Below the pieces are notes generated by a model. That model ran no database searches. It was not told where the DNA came from and saw only the letters and a program-made list of their open reading frames with translations. 47,329 bases of DNA. It comes from Pectobacterium brasiliense (lineage in GTDB: Bacteria; Pseudomonadota; Gammaproteobacteria; Enterobacterales; Enterobacteriaceae). The position numbers were made by a program, and so were the translations under genes. The stretch spans positions 30,704-78,032 of the forward strand of contig NZ_JACDSF010000027.1 of assembly GCF_013449685.1 (NCBI RefSeq), given 5' to 3'. This document shows positions 37,880 through 47,300 of this stretch, piece by piece (the stretch's first letter is position 1; the number at the start of each line of letters is the position of its first letter).

Positions 37880-39292
37880 ATGGAACAACACGCATCAGGC
37901 ACGGAAGGGCAGTTTAAGCGCACCATGAAAGCTCGCCATTTGGTGATGCTCTCGCTCGGTGGCGTCATCGGCACCGGTCTGTTTTTTAATACGGGCTACA
38001 TTATTTCCACGACGGGCGCGGCGGGGACGCTCTTGGCGTATCTGATCGGCGCGCTGGTGGTGTATCTGGTGATGCTGAGTCTGGGTGAGCTGTCCGTCGC
38101 GATGCCGGAAACCGGCGCGTTCCATGTGTATGCGTCGCGCTATCTCAGCCCCGCTACAGGTTATACCGTGGCGTGGCTGTATTGGCTGACGTGGACGGTT
38201 GCACTGGGATCCAGCCTGACCGCCGCCGGTTTTTGCATGCAGTATTGGTTCCCGCAGGTGCCGGTCTGGACCTGGTGTTTACTGTTTTGTGTGCTGATCT
38301 ATTTGCTGAATATCGTGTCGTCCCGCTTCTTTGCCGAAGGGGAATTCTGGTTCTCTATCGTTAAAGTCGTCACGATTCTCGCTTTTATCGTGCTCGGCGC
38401 TGGCGCGATGTTTGGTTTTATTCCGATGCAGGACGGTTCACCCGCACCGTTCTTCCAGAACATTACCGTGTCTGGCTGGTTCCCACACGGCGGCCTGCCG
38501 ATCCTGATGACGATGGTGGCGGTAAACTTCGCCTTCTCCGGTACGGAGCTGATCGGCATCGCGGCTGGAGAAACCGAGAATCCGCAGAAGGTCGTGCCGA
38601 TGGCGATTCGTACTACCGTTGCGCGACTGGTGATCTTCTTTCTGGGCACGGTGCTGGTACTGGCGGCGATCATTCCAATGGAAGAGGCCGGTATCGCTAA
38701 AAGCCCGTTTGTGCTGGTGTTTGAAAAGATTGGTATTCCTTACGCCGCCGACATTTTTAATTTCGTGATTTTGACGGCGATCCTGTCTGCCGCTAACTCG
38801 GGGCTGTATGCCTCTGGGCGTATGCTGTGGTCGCTGTCCAACGAAGGTACGCTGCCGCGCCGTTTTTCTCGTCTGACGCGCCGTGGCATTCCGCTTTTTG
38901 CTATTTCCGTCAGTATGCTGGGCGGGTTGCTGGCGCTGTTTTCCAGCGTGGTCGCGCCGGATACCGTCTATGTGGCGCTGTCCGCGATCTCTGGCTTTGC
39001 TGTAGTGGCGGTGTGGTTGAGTATCTGTGCCTCGCACTATATGTTCCGCCGTCACCATGTCCGCTCGGGAAAACCGCTTTCGGAGCTGCAATATCACGCC
39101 CCTTGGTTCCCCATCACGCCGATTCTTGGCTTCCTATTGTGTCTGCTAGCCTGCGTCGGGCTGGCGTTTGACCCAAGCCAGCGGATTGCACTGTGGTGTG
39201 GAATTCCGTTTGTCGCACTGTGCTATGGTGCTTATTATTTCACGCAGTCAATGAAGAAACGTAGGTTAACGGGAGCGGAAGACATTGCGTAA
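37880..39292 (+). CDS. mmuP: S-methylmethionine permease MmuP
   Basis: Amino acid-polyamine-organocation family transporter for S-methylmethionine, a plant sulfur compound, in the inner membrane. It has 470 aa (E. coli 467) with twelve predicted helices. The N-terminal [29 protein letters not shown] is the family signature, followed by [21 protein letters not shown] and [24 protein letters not shown] 37880 has AGGG six nt before it. Its last codons overlap the mmuM start by 8 nt. A close relative could carry other amino acids, but the mmuM partner fixes the role. Confidence 0.94.
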   Translation: MEQHASGTEGQFKRTMKARHLVMLSLGGVIGTGLFFNTGYIISTTGAAGTLLAYLIGALVVYLVMLSLGELSVAMPETGAFHVYASRYLSPATGYTVAWLYWLTWTVALGSSLTAAGFCMQYWFPQVPVWTWCLLFCVLIYLLNIVSSRFFAEGEFWFSIVKVVTILAFIVLGAGAMFGFIPMQDGSPAPFFQNITVSGWFPHGGLPILMTMVAVNFAFSGTELIGIAAGETENPQKVVPMAIRTTVARLVIFFLGTVLVLAAIIPMEEAGIAKSPFVLVFEKIGIPYAADIFNFVILTAILSAANSGLYASGRMLWSLSNEGTLPRRFSRLTRRGIPLFAISVSMLGGLLALFSSVVAPDTVYVALSAISGFAVVAVWLSICASHYMFRRHHVRSGKPLSELQYHAPWFPITPILGFLLCLLACVGLAFDPSQRIALWCGIPFVALCYGAYYFTQSMKKRRLTGAEDIA

Positions 39293-40232
39293 AAATACGG
39301 TTACCGAAATGCTGGCGACGGCCTCAACGATTGTACTGGACGGCGCGTTGGCGACCGAACTGGAAGCGCGCGGCTGTGATTTAACGGATCCGCTGTGGTC
39401 GGCGAAAGTGCTGGTTGAAAACCCGGCGCTGATTTATCAGGTGCATCTCGATTATTTCAAGGCGGGGGCACAGTGTGCGATTACCGCCAGCTATCAGGCG
39501 ACACCGCAAGGGTTTAAGGCGCGCGGGTATAGCGAAGCGGAATCACTGGCACTGATTGCTAAGAGCGTACAGCTGGCGGCGCAGGCGCGAGATGATTACC
39601 GTCGCGATAATCTGCAGGCTGGAACGCTGTTGGTGGCGGGATCGGTAGGGCCGTACGGTGCCTATCTGGCGGATGGTTCGGAGTATCGTGGTGATTACCA
39701 ACTGCCGCAGGCCGAGATGATGGTGTTTCATCGGCCGCGTATCGCGGCGCTGCACGAGGCAGGTGCCGATCTGCTGGCTTGCGAGACGCTGCCGTCTTTT
39801 GCTGAAATAGAGGCATTGATTGCGTTACTGGCCGAGTTCCCTCAGGCGCAGGCCTGGTTCTCTTTCACGCTGCGTGACAGCGAGCACCTCAGCGACGGCA
39901 CGCCATTGCGCACGGTGCTGGCGCGAGTCAACGCCTGTTCGCAGGTGGTCGCTGTGGGTATCAACTGCATCGCGCTGGAAAACGTGACACCCGCGCTGAC
40001 GCACCTGTCCTCGCTGACGGAGTTGCCGTTGGTGGTTTATCCCAATTCCGGCGAGCAGTATGATGCGGTAACGAAAACCTGGAGCAGCGTTCATGATGAC
40101 GCCTGCTCGTTGACCGCGTATTTGCCCGCGTGGCAAGCAGCTGGCGCACGGCTGATTGGCGGCTGTTGCCGCACCACACCTGCGGATATCGCCGATATTG
40201 CATGCCGCTGCCAGCATGAGGGGCAGCACTAA
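39285..40232 (+). CDS. mmuM: Homocysteine S-methyltransferase MmuM
   Basis: Transfers a methyl group from S-methylmethionine to homocysteine, giving two methionines. It has 315 aa from TTG 39285 (E. coli 310). Zinc ligands are C228 (GINCIALEN) and C294-C295 (GGCCRTTP). Other family segments: [47 protein letters not shown]. The TTG has GGAG nine nt upstream and gives the right length before the LDGALATEL core; an ATG eight codons later (39309) is the alternative. It is translationally coupled to mmuP. Confidence 0.94.
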   Translation: MRKNTVTEMLATASTIVLDGALATELEARGCDLTDPLWSAKVLVENPALIYQVHLDYFKAGAQCAITASYQATPQGFKARGYSEAESLALIAKSVQLAAQARDDYRRDNLQAGTLLVAGSVGPYGAYLADGSEYRGDYQLPQAEMMVFHRPRIAALHEAGADLLACETLPSFAEIEALIALLAEFPQAQAWFSFTLRDSEHLSDGTPLRTVLARVNACSQVVAVGINCIALENVTPALTHLSSLTELPLVVYPNSGEQYDAVTKTWSSVHDDACSLTAYLPAWQAAGARLIGGCCRTTPADIADIACRCQHEGQH

Positions 40233-40248
40233 ATAAGGGGATGCCGTG

Positions 40249-40797
40249 ATGGAAAATGATGTGAATCTGCAACAGACGTACTCGCTTGCCAGACAGCGCG
40301 TAGCGTCGGGTGTGCCGGTAACGGTGTTGTACATTGGCGAGCAGCAGACGACGGTTGTCTGTGGGGCGTCATCACAACCGTCGGCAACCCTGCAATTGAC
40401 CATCGGTTTTGACAAAACGGCGGCGGTGTTTTTCAGGCATCTTCCTCCAACACCGGACGAAATGGAGCGGGCGATCATGGCGGTAGAGGATGAAGTGACG
40501 CGCATTCGCCACGATATTCCTGCGGATTCCGTTCTGTTTTCTTTCGACCCTGCCTTGGTCACTATTGCTCAGATTTCGGGAGCAGAAGAAGAGGATGCAG
40601 GTTGGCGATTGCCGCAGGATGACATGGAGCGGACATTTAAACGTCTGGAGCGCGTCATGCTGGGAAGCCCCGCGACCTGGGAGGGAATTCCGCTAGAGAA
40701 TGCCTTCTCCGCCCGATTGCTGATTTTGCGTGAGTTTATGCATCATCATCGCTTCGATTTTGCATTGATTTTGCGATTACCAGCAGTTGCGGCGTGA
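40249..40797 (+). CDS. Conserved-looking protein of unknown function in the mmu operon
   Basis: A 182-aa soluble protein starting at ATG 40249 with AAGGGG 8 nt upstream; the GTG one codon earlier is also possible. It begins 16 nt after mmuM and is followed by a terminator, so it is the last gene of a MetJ-type operon. The sequence has no membrane helix or signal. It shows an N-terminal beta-rich part (VPVTVLYIGEQQTTVVCG), an acidic middle (EEEDAGWRLPQDDMERTFKRLE) and a C-terminal LLILREFMHHHRFDFALIL. I do not recognise the family and assign no function. Composition and codon use resemble the neighbours. Confidence 0.75.
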   Translation: MENDVNLQQTYSLARQRVASGVPVTVLYIGEQQTTVVCGASSQPSATLQLTIGFDKTAAVFFRHLPPTPDEMERAIMAVEDEVTRIRHDIPADSVLFSFDPALVTIAQISGAEEEDAGWRLPQDDMERTFKRLERVMLGSPATWEGIPLENAFSARLLILREFMHHHRFDFALILRLPAVAA

Positions 40798-40836
40798 AGA
40801 ACTAGCGGTTTTTCCCTTCTCAGCTACTATTAACGG

Positions 40837-40874
40837 CGGTCAACGTCCAGCAAGGTCGTTGACCGTCTTTTTTT
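40837..40874 (+). terminator. Intrinsic terminator of the mmu operon
   Basis: CGGTCAACG (40837-40845) pairs with CGTTGACCG (40857-40865) around an 11-nt loop, followed by TC and seven T's (40868-40874). Confidence 0.88.
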
Positions 40875-41195
40875 GCTGGGAAAGCGTCGATAGTATTCAT
40901 CTACAGATAGTCGTTGTCAGGAAATTGCGATCGGGATATCTGACGTTGTAAGGTAATAACGCGGGGTGATTATCAAGGTTATGCTATCGAAGTACCAGGA
41001 TGTGACAGGATGTGGGGTGTTAATCAAGGAGGATGAGAGGACGGCCGTTGGGTCATATTATGTTACCTGTATGATCTATTTTGCGGATGACTGAACCATT
41101 ATTATCTTGAATTTCCGTATTGCAGCGTAATAACACGCTGAATGATGTGGCGGAGAGTCAATGTTATTTCAGGGAATCCAGTGAGGGGAAAGAAC
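40875..41195. other. Gene-free stretch before the adenylate cyclase gene
   Basis: I see no reading frame with family features here. It must contain the cyaB promoter, which I cannot place with confidence. The frame upstream of the cyaB start is open from 41142 but lacks homology. Confidence 0.5.
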
Positions 41196-41738
41196 ATGGT
41201 TGAACATTTCACAGGGAAATATGAAGTTGAACTTAAATTTCGCATCGACGATATAGCCGTTTTCAGGAATACGCTTTTTAGCCTTCATCCCGAGGCTTTC
41301 GTCTTTGAAAATAAAGAACATGATGTTTATTACGATGATGCAGAGAATCGCCTGCAACAGCAAAATATCAAAATGCGGGTGCGCCGCATGGAGCCATCGG
41401 GCATTAAGCTCTGGATCGTGAAAGGACCTGGCATTGATCGCTGTGAAGCGGTTAACGTGGAGGACTTTGAAAAAACCGACAGCATGTTACAGACGTTGGG
41501 GTATCGACCTCTTTTTGAAATTCATAAAATCCGCAGCATCTACTTTTTAAACGCCTTCCATATTACGCTCGATTATATTGAATCACTGGGTTATTTCGTG
41601 GAAATATCGGTAATGACCGATGATGAGACCGAGTTGAAAGCACTCAGAGAACGGTGTATAGAGTGTGCGTTACGGCTTCAATTGCCATTGGATAATATTG
41701 AAACGAAATCTTATTATCAATTATTAGGCTTTAATTGA
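41196..41738 (+). CDS. cyaB: Class IV adenylate cyclase (CYTH domain), CyaB
   Basis: Makes cAMP from ATP with a small CYTH-fold tunnel enzyme. It has 180 aa from ATG 41196, which follows GAGGGGAAAG. The hallmark ExExK is E10-V-E-L-K14 in GKYEVELKFR. Later conserved basic and acidic residues sit in KMRVRRMEPSGIKLWIVKGPG, EIHKIRSIYF and SLGYFVEISVMTDDETEL, ending SYYQLLGF. This closely follows the Yersinia pestis class IV cyclase. Enterobacteria also carry the main class I enzyme CyaA elsewhere, so this is a second, accessory cyclase whose role is unclear; some CYTH proteins act on triphosphates instead. Confidence 0.88.
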   Translation: MVEHFTGKYEVELKFRIDDIAVFRNTLFSLHPEAFVFENKEHDVYYDDAENRLQQQNIKMRVRRMEPSGIKLWIVKGPGIDRCEAVNVEDFEKTDSMLQTLGYRPLFEIHKIRSIYFLNAFHITLDYIESLGYFVEISVMTDDETELKALRERCIECALRLQLPLDNIETKSYYQLLGFN

Positions 41739-41798
41739 TTGTTCTTTTTTGGTTATTGAAATGTTGTTTTTATTGTTCTATTTGTACACGGGGAAATG

Positions 41799-42155
41799 AT
41801 GAAAAAATCTATTTCGGCGGCGCTGACTACGTTAGTGATGGCATTCTCTCTGTCCGTTCATGGTAGCGATGTGGTGCACTATAAAGACGGTGCCTACATC
41901 GGTAAAGCGCAGGGGAAGGCGGCAGACGTTGAGGTCACGGTCAGCATTAAAGACGGGAAGATCGCGAATGCTGAAGTGCTGAAGCATGGCGATACCGAAG
42001 CGATGATGCTGAGCGCGACGGATCAGATTGTGCCGGAACTCATTGAGAAGCAAGATATTAACAAGGTGGATGCGGTAACGGGGGCAACGTTATCGAGTCA
42101 GGGCGTGATTAATGCGGTGAAACAGGCGCTGGAACAGGCCAAGGTCACGCCGTAG
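41799..42155 (+). CDS. Exported FMN-binding domain protein
   Basis: A 118-aa protein from ATG 41799; the adjacent ATG at 41796 is too close to the GGGG ribosome site. A signal peptide (MKKSISAALTTLVMAFSLSV then HG/SD) sends it to the periplasm. The rest is one FMN-binding domain: DGAYIGKAQGKAADVEVTVSIKDGKI is the usual start and DAVTGATLSS (91-100) is the motif in which ApbE attaches FMN covalently to the Thr (about T97). Such domains carry electrons in NqrC, RnfG and related extracytosolic redox chains. It sits before a membrane protein gene. Confidence 0.85.
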   Translation: MKKSISAALTTLVMAFSLSVHGSDVVHYKDGAYIGKAQGKAADVEVTVSIKDGKIANAEVLKHGDTEAMMLSATDQIVPELIEKQDINKVDAVTGATLSSQGVINAVKQALEQAKVTP

Positions 42156-42216
42156 TTCACCGGTTTTTTGGCTACACCGTTGATGACGGCCTGAGTGATG
42201 AAGGAGTTGTACTGCT

Positions 42217-42726
42217 GTGGAAAACTTGCTGATTATTTTGCGTCACACGCCTTATTGGGTGTGGATCGTTTTGGGTTATCTGATTTATGCCGGTATAAAA
42301 GCCAGCCAGCCGCGGCAGCAATCGTTGGTACGGATGTTAGTTGTGCCGATGATTTTTATGGCGTGGGGTATCAGCGCAATTTTCCATACACTGCAGCTCC
42401 CGCTTGCTGCCGCGTGCGGATTTCTACTGGCGTTGATTATTGGGTTGGGGAGTGGGTGGACTTGGGGGAAGACGTCAGGTGCTTATCTGCCGGAGTCGCG
42501 CTGTTTTCAACGCACCGGCTCGTGGTGGCCGTTGGGCTTAATGATGCTGACGTTTTGTTCTCGTTTCTATTTTTCCGTCCAACTGGCTCGGTTTCCGGCG
42601 TTGGTACATGACCCCGCGTTCTGCCTGCTGTCCGGCGCGGCAAGTGGGATTACCGCAGGGATATTCAGCGGCGTCAGCCTGCGTTTGCTCAACCACATGC
42701 GAAAAATAAGACTGTCTCTGACGTAA
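42217..42726 (+). CDS. Small integral membrane protein, unknown function
   Basis: A 169-aa protein with about five hydrophobic helices: around residues 4-26, 38-60, 62-84, 104-124 and 132-160. The N-terminus (ILRHTPYWVWIVLGYLIYAGIKASQPR) has the pattern of a small family of uncharacterised enterobacterial membrane proteins. The start is GTG 42217, with AAGGAG at 42201-42206 ten nt upstream. It lies 61 nt after the FMN-binding protein gene on the same strand, so the pair may be co-transcribed. No heme-ligand pattern is obvious, so calling it a redox partner is only a guess. Confidence 0.75.
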   Translation: MENLLIILRHTPYWVWIVLGYLIYAGIKASQPRQQSLVRMLVVPMIFMAWGISAIFHTLQLPLAAACGFLLALIIGLGSGWTWGKTSGAYLPESRCFQRTGSWWPLGLMMLTFCSRFYFSVQLARFPALVHDPAFCLLSGAASGITAGIFSGVSLRLLNHMRKIRLSLT

Positions 42727-42875
42727 CACGATAAAAAACAGTGGGTTGCTCAAACCGTCTGTCAACATTTGTCACAAAGCTTTTCTACTGCATGAGTGCG
42801 CAGGGAAGGGCGGTAAATTATAATGCCGCTGCCCATCCCTTTCATTTAACAGAATACTGTTTAAGTTATTGCAGA

Positions 42876-43823
42876 ATGACTAAAAATTTTAAGCTTTCTC
42901 TTTTTGGCCTGTTGGTGTTATCAACCCATGCTGTGATGTTGCCTCAGGCTGTAGCGAAAGTACCGACGTACTCCGCTGGCACTGCACATCAGGAAATTGC
43001 TTCCGGTAGCGCCATGGTGGTGGATCTGCGTGATAACCACATCCTTTATTCCAGTAATCCTGATGTGGTGGTGCCGATTGCGTCGGTGACGAAACTGATG
43101 ACGGCGCTGGTGGTGCTGGATGCCAATCAACCGCTGGATGAAATTATCTCTGTCGATATCAGCCAGACAAAAGAAATGAAAGGGGTCTACTCGCGCGTTC
43201 GTCTGAACAGTGAGATAAGCCGTCGCGACATGCTGCTATTGGCGCTGATGTCATCAGAAAACCGCGCGGCGGCCAGTCTGGCGCACCACTATCCGGGCGG
43301 CTATCAGGCGTTTATCCGCGCGATGAATGCCAAAGCCCGTGCGTTGGGTATGGCCCACACGCGCTATGTGGAGCCGACCGGGCTGTCTATCAATAATGTA
43401 TCGACGGCCCGCGATCTCACCAAACTCTTGATTGCCAGCAAGCAATATCCGCTGCTGGGCCAACTGAGTACCACACAGGAGAAGACCGCGACGTTCTCCC
43501 ACCCGGCGTACAGCCAGCCGTTCAGAAACACCAACCATCTGGTCTATAAAGCGGACTGGAGCATTCAGCTCACCAAAACGGGCTTCACGAATCAGGCGGG
43601 ACACTGTCTGGTGATGCGCACGGTGATTAACCAGCGGCCTGTTGCGCTGGTGGTGTTGGATGCCTTCGGTAAATACACACACTTTGCGGATGCTAACCGC
43701 CTGCGCAAGTGGATGGAAACCGGTAAGGTCAGCGAGGTGCCTGCCGCCGCGTTGAGCTATAAGAAACAAAAATCACTGGCTTCCCGCCAACCGCAGAGCA
43801 TGGCGAGTATCGAAACAGAATAA
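42876..43823 (+). CDS. pbpG: D-alanyl-D-alanine endopeptidase PbpG (PBP7)
   Basis: Periplasmic low-molecular-weight penicillin-binding protein that cleaves D-Ala-mDAP cross-links in peptidoglycan. It has 315 aa from ATG 42876 (E. coli about 310); 45 upstream in-frame codons are not family sequence. A signal peptide ends near PQAVA. The active-site motifs are SVTK (S70, K73), SEN (127-129) and KTG (234-236). Strong similarity runs through [16 protein letters not shown] and [21 protein letters not shown]. The ribosome site is weak. It converges on the GST-like gene across two hairpins. Confidence 0.95.
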   Translation: MTKNFKLSLFGLLVLSTHAVMLPQAVAKVPTYSAGTAHQEIASGSAMVVDLRDNHILYSSNPDVVVPIASVTKLMTALVVLDANQPLDEIISVDISQTKEMKGVYSRVRLNSEISRRDMLLLALMSSENRAAASLAHHYPGGYQAFIRAMNAKARALGMAHTRYVEPTGLSINNVSTARDLTKLLIASKQYPLLGQLSTTQEKTATFSHPAYSQPFRNTNHLVYKADWSIQLTKTGFTNQAGHCLVMRTVINQRPVALVVLDAFGKYTHFADANRLRKWMETGKVSEVPAAALSYKKQKSLASRQPQSMASIETE

Positions 43824-43830
43824 TCAGTAC

Positions 43831-43886
43831 TCCCCTTCCTGATGGTTTGGAAGGGGATGTCTTGACGGTGGCCGAGCGAGCCACCG
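43831..43886. terminator. Two hairpins between pbpG and the GST-like gene
   Basis: TCCCCTTCC (43831-43839) pairs with GGAAGGGGA (43849-43857), and CGGTGGC (43866-43872) pairs with GCCACCG (43880-43886). They lie between two convergent genes; neither has a long U-run, so termination here may be partly factor-dependent. Confidence 0.5.
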
Positions 43887-43900
43887 CCTGTGCCGAGCTG

Positions 43901-44587
43901 TCACGCTTGAGCGCGAAAATCTTCTATCACTTCACCCGCTTTTTTCACTTCATCATCATGCGCCGCTTCACGCCAGGTTTCCGCTAATGCGTCCTGTAGC
44001 CAACGCTGCATAGCGGGCTGCGCTAGCAGATGGTCGCAATAGGCAGTGGCTTCCGGCGAAACGGGAAGCTGGTAGGTTTTGATACGGAAGACAACCGGTG
44101 CAAAGAAGGCGTCCACGGCCGAAAACTGTTTTCCTGCCAGAAACGGTCCGCCAAAGCGCGTTAGCCCTTCCTGCCACAGTTCGCAGAGGCGAGTAATGTC
44201 ATTGCTGAGGTCAGGCGATATGTCGTTCATTTTGACGCGCACGCCGCAACTCATGGAGCAGGTGTTACGCAGTGCGGTAAAGCCAGAATGCATTTCGGCA
44301 GCGGCACAGCGTGCCCAGGCGCGGGTTTTGGCATCAGCAGGCCAGACGCTGGGATGTTGTTCAGCCAGATATTCGGTAATCGCCAATGAATCCCATACGG
44401 TGGTCTCGCCATCGATCAGGCAGGGAACTTTTGCTGTCGGAGAAAAGGCCTTAAATGCCGGCTGTGACATGCCCGGCGCAAAGGCAACCAGCTTCTCTTC
44501 GAAAGGAATCGACAGTGCTTTCAACAGCACCCACGGACGCAGTGACCAGGACGAATAGTTTTTATTGGCGATATACAACTGATACAT
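43901..44587 (-). CDS. Glutathione S-transferase family protein
   Basis: Cytosolic GST-fold protein, 228 aa from ATG 44587, which has AAGGAG at an 8-nt spacer; 20 in-frame upstream codons lack similarity. The N-terminal thioredoxin-like domain begins YIANKNYSSWSLRPWVLLKAL, where the Ser of the SSWS motif is the likely glutathione-activating residue. KVPCLIDG gives the cis-Pro and VWDSLAITEYL the glutathione-binding Asp-Ser. The C-terminal all-helical domain contains the capping AGKQFSAVDAFFAPV. Substrate is unknown; the pattern is nearest the zeta-like GSTs. Confidence 0.88.
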   Translation of the reverse strand: MYQLYIANKNYSSWSLRPWVLLKALSIPFEEKLVAFAPGMSQPAFKAFSPTAKVPCLIDGETTVWDSLAITEYLAEQHPSVWPADAKTRAWARCAAAEMHSGFTALRNTCSMSCGVRVKMNDISPDLSNDITRLCELWQEGLTRFGGPFLAGKQFSAVDAFFAPVVFRIKTYQLPVSPEATAYCDHLLAQPAMQRWLQDALAETWREAAHDDEVKKAGEVIEDFRAQA

Positions 44588-44984
44588 GTCTGATACTCCT
44601 TGTGTTAACGAAGCCTTAGGATTAGCACGAAAGGTAGGAGAAATCATCCTCCTTGCCGCGGCTCATCTATCGGTTTTGTGCATCGCTGTCAGGATGTTGG
44701 TGCAAACGGAAGGCGGGGAATGTGAATTATGCGTACCGTTTAGCATTATTCTTGCAGTTTTTATTAAATGAAACCTCAATAAATGCACTATATTACGCGC
44801 TGTGCATTTGAGTGCGTCGGTGCGGCAACCACTATCGGGAAGCCTTATTCGCTTAAGGCAGGAGAAGGTGTTTTTCGCCTTGTCAGAGAAGGGATGTGAC
44901 CGTCGGAATCTTCAACCTGTCTTGTGCTTCAGCGCCTTATTCTATTCTGCTCTGACGCCTGGATTGACTGGGTCTTTATAACGA
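44588..44984. other. Divergent gap before bglX
   Basis: No gene is visible. It must hold the promoters of the GST-like gene and of bglX. GCCTTA/TAAGGC (44842-44847, 44854-44859) and AAGGTG/CGCCTT (about 44865-44881) are small hairpins in the bglX leader, and they could pair with each other instead. I cannot place a convincing sigma70 promoter. Confidence 0.35.
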
Positions 44985-47291
44985 ATGAAATGGCTTACTT
45001 CACTGACTATAGCAATTGGACTTGCTTGTAATCCGGCGTTTGCGCAGGAGTTGACGTCTGCGCCGGCCTCACTATCGGCTTCACATCAGCAACGTGATGC
45101 GTTTGTCACGGATCTGCTGAAAAAAATGACGCTGGAAGAGAAAATCGGTCAGCTCCGATTAATCAGCGTCGGGACGGATAACCCGAAAGAAGCCATTCGG
45201 GAAATGATCCGAAACGGCCAGGTTGGCGCGATTTTTAATACGGTGACCCGCCCGGACATTCGTGTGATGCAAGATCAGGTGATGCAACTGAGCCGCCTGA
45301 AGATTCCTCTGTTTTTTGCCTACGACGTGGTACACGGCCAGCGCACCATTTTCCCTATCGCACTGGGATTGGCCTCCAGTTGGGATATGGACGCGATTGC
45401 GAAAAGTGCGCGTGTAGCGGCGTATGAAGCTACGGAAGACGGTCTGAACATGACCTGGGCGCCGATGGTGGATATCACCCGCGATCCGCGCTGGGGTCGT
45501 GTGTCGGAAGGCTTCGGTGAAGATACCTGGTTGACCAGCAAAATTGCTGGTGTGGTGGTCAAATCCTTTCAGGGCGATGACGTAACCGGACGCCACTCGT
45601 TGATGACCAGCGTAAAACACTACGCACTCTACGGTGCGGTGGAAGGCGGACGTGACTATAACACCGTGGACATGAGCCCTCAGCGCATGTTTCAGGATTA
45701 TATGCCGCCTTACAAAGCAGCGATTGACGCGGGCAGCAGCGGCGTGATGGTCGCGCTGAACTCAATCAACGGTACACCAGCGACCTCCAACAGTTGGTTG
45801 CTGAAAGACGTTCTGCGCGATCAGTGGAATTTCAAAGGCATCACCATTACCGATCACGGCGCGATTAAAGAGCTGATTAAGCATGGCGTAGCCAGCGATC
45901 CGCGTGATGCATCGCGTCTGGCAGTTAAATCCGGTATCGGTATGAGCATGAGCGACGAGTATTTCGTGCGCTATCTGCCTGAGCTGGTGAAAAGCGGCGC
46001 GGTGAGCGTGCAGGAGATTGACGATGCCTGCCGTCAGGTGCTGAACGTGAAATATGATATGGGGCTGTTTGAAGATCCGTATCGTCACTTGGGGCCAGTC
46101 GGTTCCGATCCGGTAGATACGAATGCGGAAAGTCGCTTACATCGTCTGGATGCGCGTGACGTGGCGCGTAAGAGTCTGGTGCTGTTGAAAAACCGCCTGC
46201 AAACGCTGCCGTTGAAGAAAGAAGGCACTATTGCCGTTGTGGGGCCATTGGCTGATAGCCAGCGCGATACGATGGGAAGCTGGTCTGCCGCTGGCGTAGC
46301 GAAACAGACGATTACCGTTTATCAGGGTCTGAAGAATGCCGTCGGCGATAAAGCCACTATTCTGTATGCCAAAGGTGCCAACGTCAGTAATCACAAAGGC
46401 ATTATCGATTTCCTGAATCAGTATGAAGATGCCGTTCAGGTGGATAAACGTCCGCCGCAGGTGATGATCGATGAAGCCGTGGCAGCAGCGAATAAGGCAG
46501 ATGTCGTCGTCGCAGTGGTCGGCGAAGCCGCTGGGATGGCGCATGAAGCGTCCAGCCGTTCGAACATCGACCTGCCGCAAGGTCAGCGTGACCTGATTGC
46601 CGCGCTGAAAGCCACGGGTAAACCGCTGGTTTTGGTGCTGATGAATGGACGCCCTCTGGCGCTGGTGCGTGAAGATCAGCAGGCCGATGCGTTACTGGAA
46701 ACCTGGTTCAGCGGTACGGAAGGGGGCAATGCGATCGCCGATGTGCTGTTTGGTGACTATAACCCGTCCGGCAAGCTGCCGATGTCCTTCCCACGTTCCG
46801 TCGGCCAGATCCCGATTTATTACAATCATCTGCCGTCAGGCCGTCCTTACACGCCGGAAAATCCAGGCAAATATACGTCTCACTACTACGATGAGGCCAA
46901 CGGGCCACTCTATCCGTTCGGTTACGGCCTGAGCTACACCACCTTCAGCGTGTCAGACGTGCGTTTGTCCAGCCAGACCATGAAGCGTAACGGGACGATC
47001 AACGCCAGCGTAACGGTGAAAAACACCGGCAGCCGCGCAGGGGAAACGGTAGTACAGCTGTATCTCCATGATGTAGTGGCTTCTATCAGCCGTCCGCTGA
47101 AGGAGCTGCGTGGCTTTGAGAAAGTGATGCTACAGCCGGGAGAATCCCGCACGGTCACCTTCACGCTCGATCAGGACGCGCTGAAGTTCTACAATGCCCG
47201 CATGCAGCAGGTGGTGGAACCCGGCAAATTCGACGTGATGATTGGTCTGGATTCACAGCGTGTGAAGAGCGACAGCTTCACCCTGCTATAA
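44985..47291 (+). CDS. bglX: Periplasmic beta-glucosidase BglX
   Basis: Glycoside hydrolase family 3 beta-glucosidase, 768 aa (E. coli 765). The signal peptide ends NPAFA, before QEL (residue 20). The N-terminal TIM-barrel domain shows FFAYDVVHGQRTIFP, WGRVSEGFGED, the KHYALYG loop (K211, H212) and the nucleophile D290 in ITITDHGAIKEL. The C-terminal sandwich domain includes VVGEAAGMAHEASSRS with the likely acid/base Glu and NGRPLALV. A fibronectin III-like domain ends the protein (TVKNTGSRAGETVVQLYLHD). It may split plant-derived glucosides. The ribosome site is weak. Confidence 0.96.
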   Translation: MKWLTSLTIAIGLACNPAFAQELTSAPASLSASHQQRDAFVTDLLKKMTLEEKIGQLRLISVGTDNPKEAIREMIRNGQVGAIFNTVTRPDIRVMQDQVMQLSRLKIPLFFAYDVVHGQRTIFPIALGLASSWDMDAIAKSARVAAYEATEDGLNMTWAPMVDITRDPRWGRVSEGFGEDTWLTSKIAGVVVKSFQGDDVTGRHSLMTSVKHYALYGAVEGGRDYNTVDMSPQRMFQDYMPPYKAAIDAGSSGVMVALNSINGTPATSNSWLLKDVLRDQWNFKGITITDHGAIKELIKHGVASDPRDASRLAVKSGIGMSMSDEYFVRYLPELVKSGAVSVQEIDDACRQVLNVKYDMGLFEDPYRHLGPVGSDPVDTNAESRLHRLDARDVARKSLVLLKNRLQTLPLKKEGTIAVVGPLADSQRDTMGSWSAAGVAKQTITVYQGLKNAVGDKATILYAKGANVSNHKGIIDFLNQYEDAVQVDKRPPQVMIDEAVAAANKADVVVAVVGEAAGMAHEASSRSNIDLPQGQRDLIAALKATGKPLVLVLMNGRPLALVREDQQADALLETWFSGTEGGNAIADVLFGDYNPSGKLPMSFPRSVGQIPIYYNHLPSGRPYTPENPGKYTSHYYDEANGPLYPFGYGLSYTTFSVSDVRLSSQTMKRNGTINASVTVKNTGSRAGETVVQLYLHDVVASISRPLKELRGFEKVMLQPGESRTVTFTLDQDALKFYNARMQQVVEPGKFDVMIGLDSQRVKSDSFTLL

Positions 47292-47300
47292 TGATGTTTG

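Noticed and set aside
42195-42611. 138-codon frame overlapping the small membrane protein gene
   Set aside because: The alternative frame (42217-42726) has a better ribosome-site relation, a consistent pattern of membrane helices and greater length; this one is a frame shadow.
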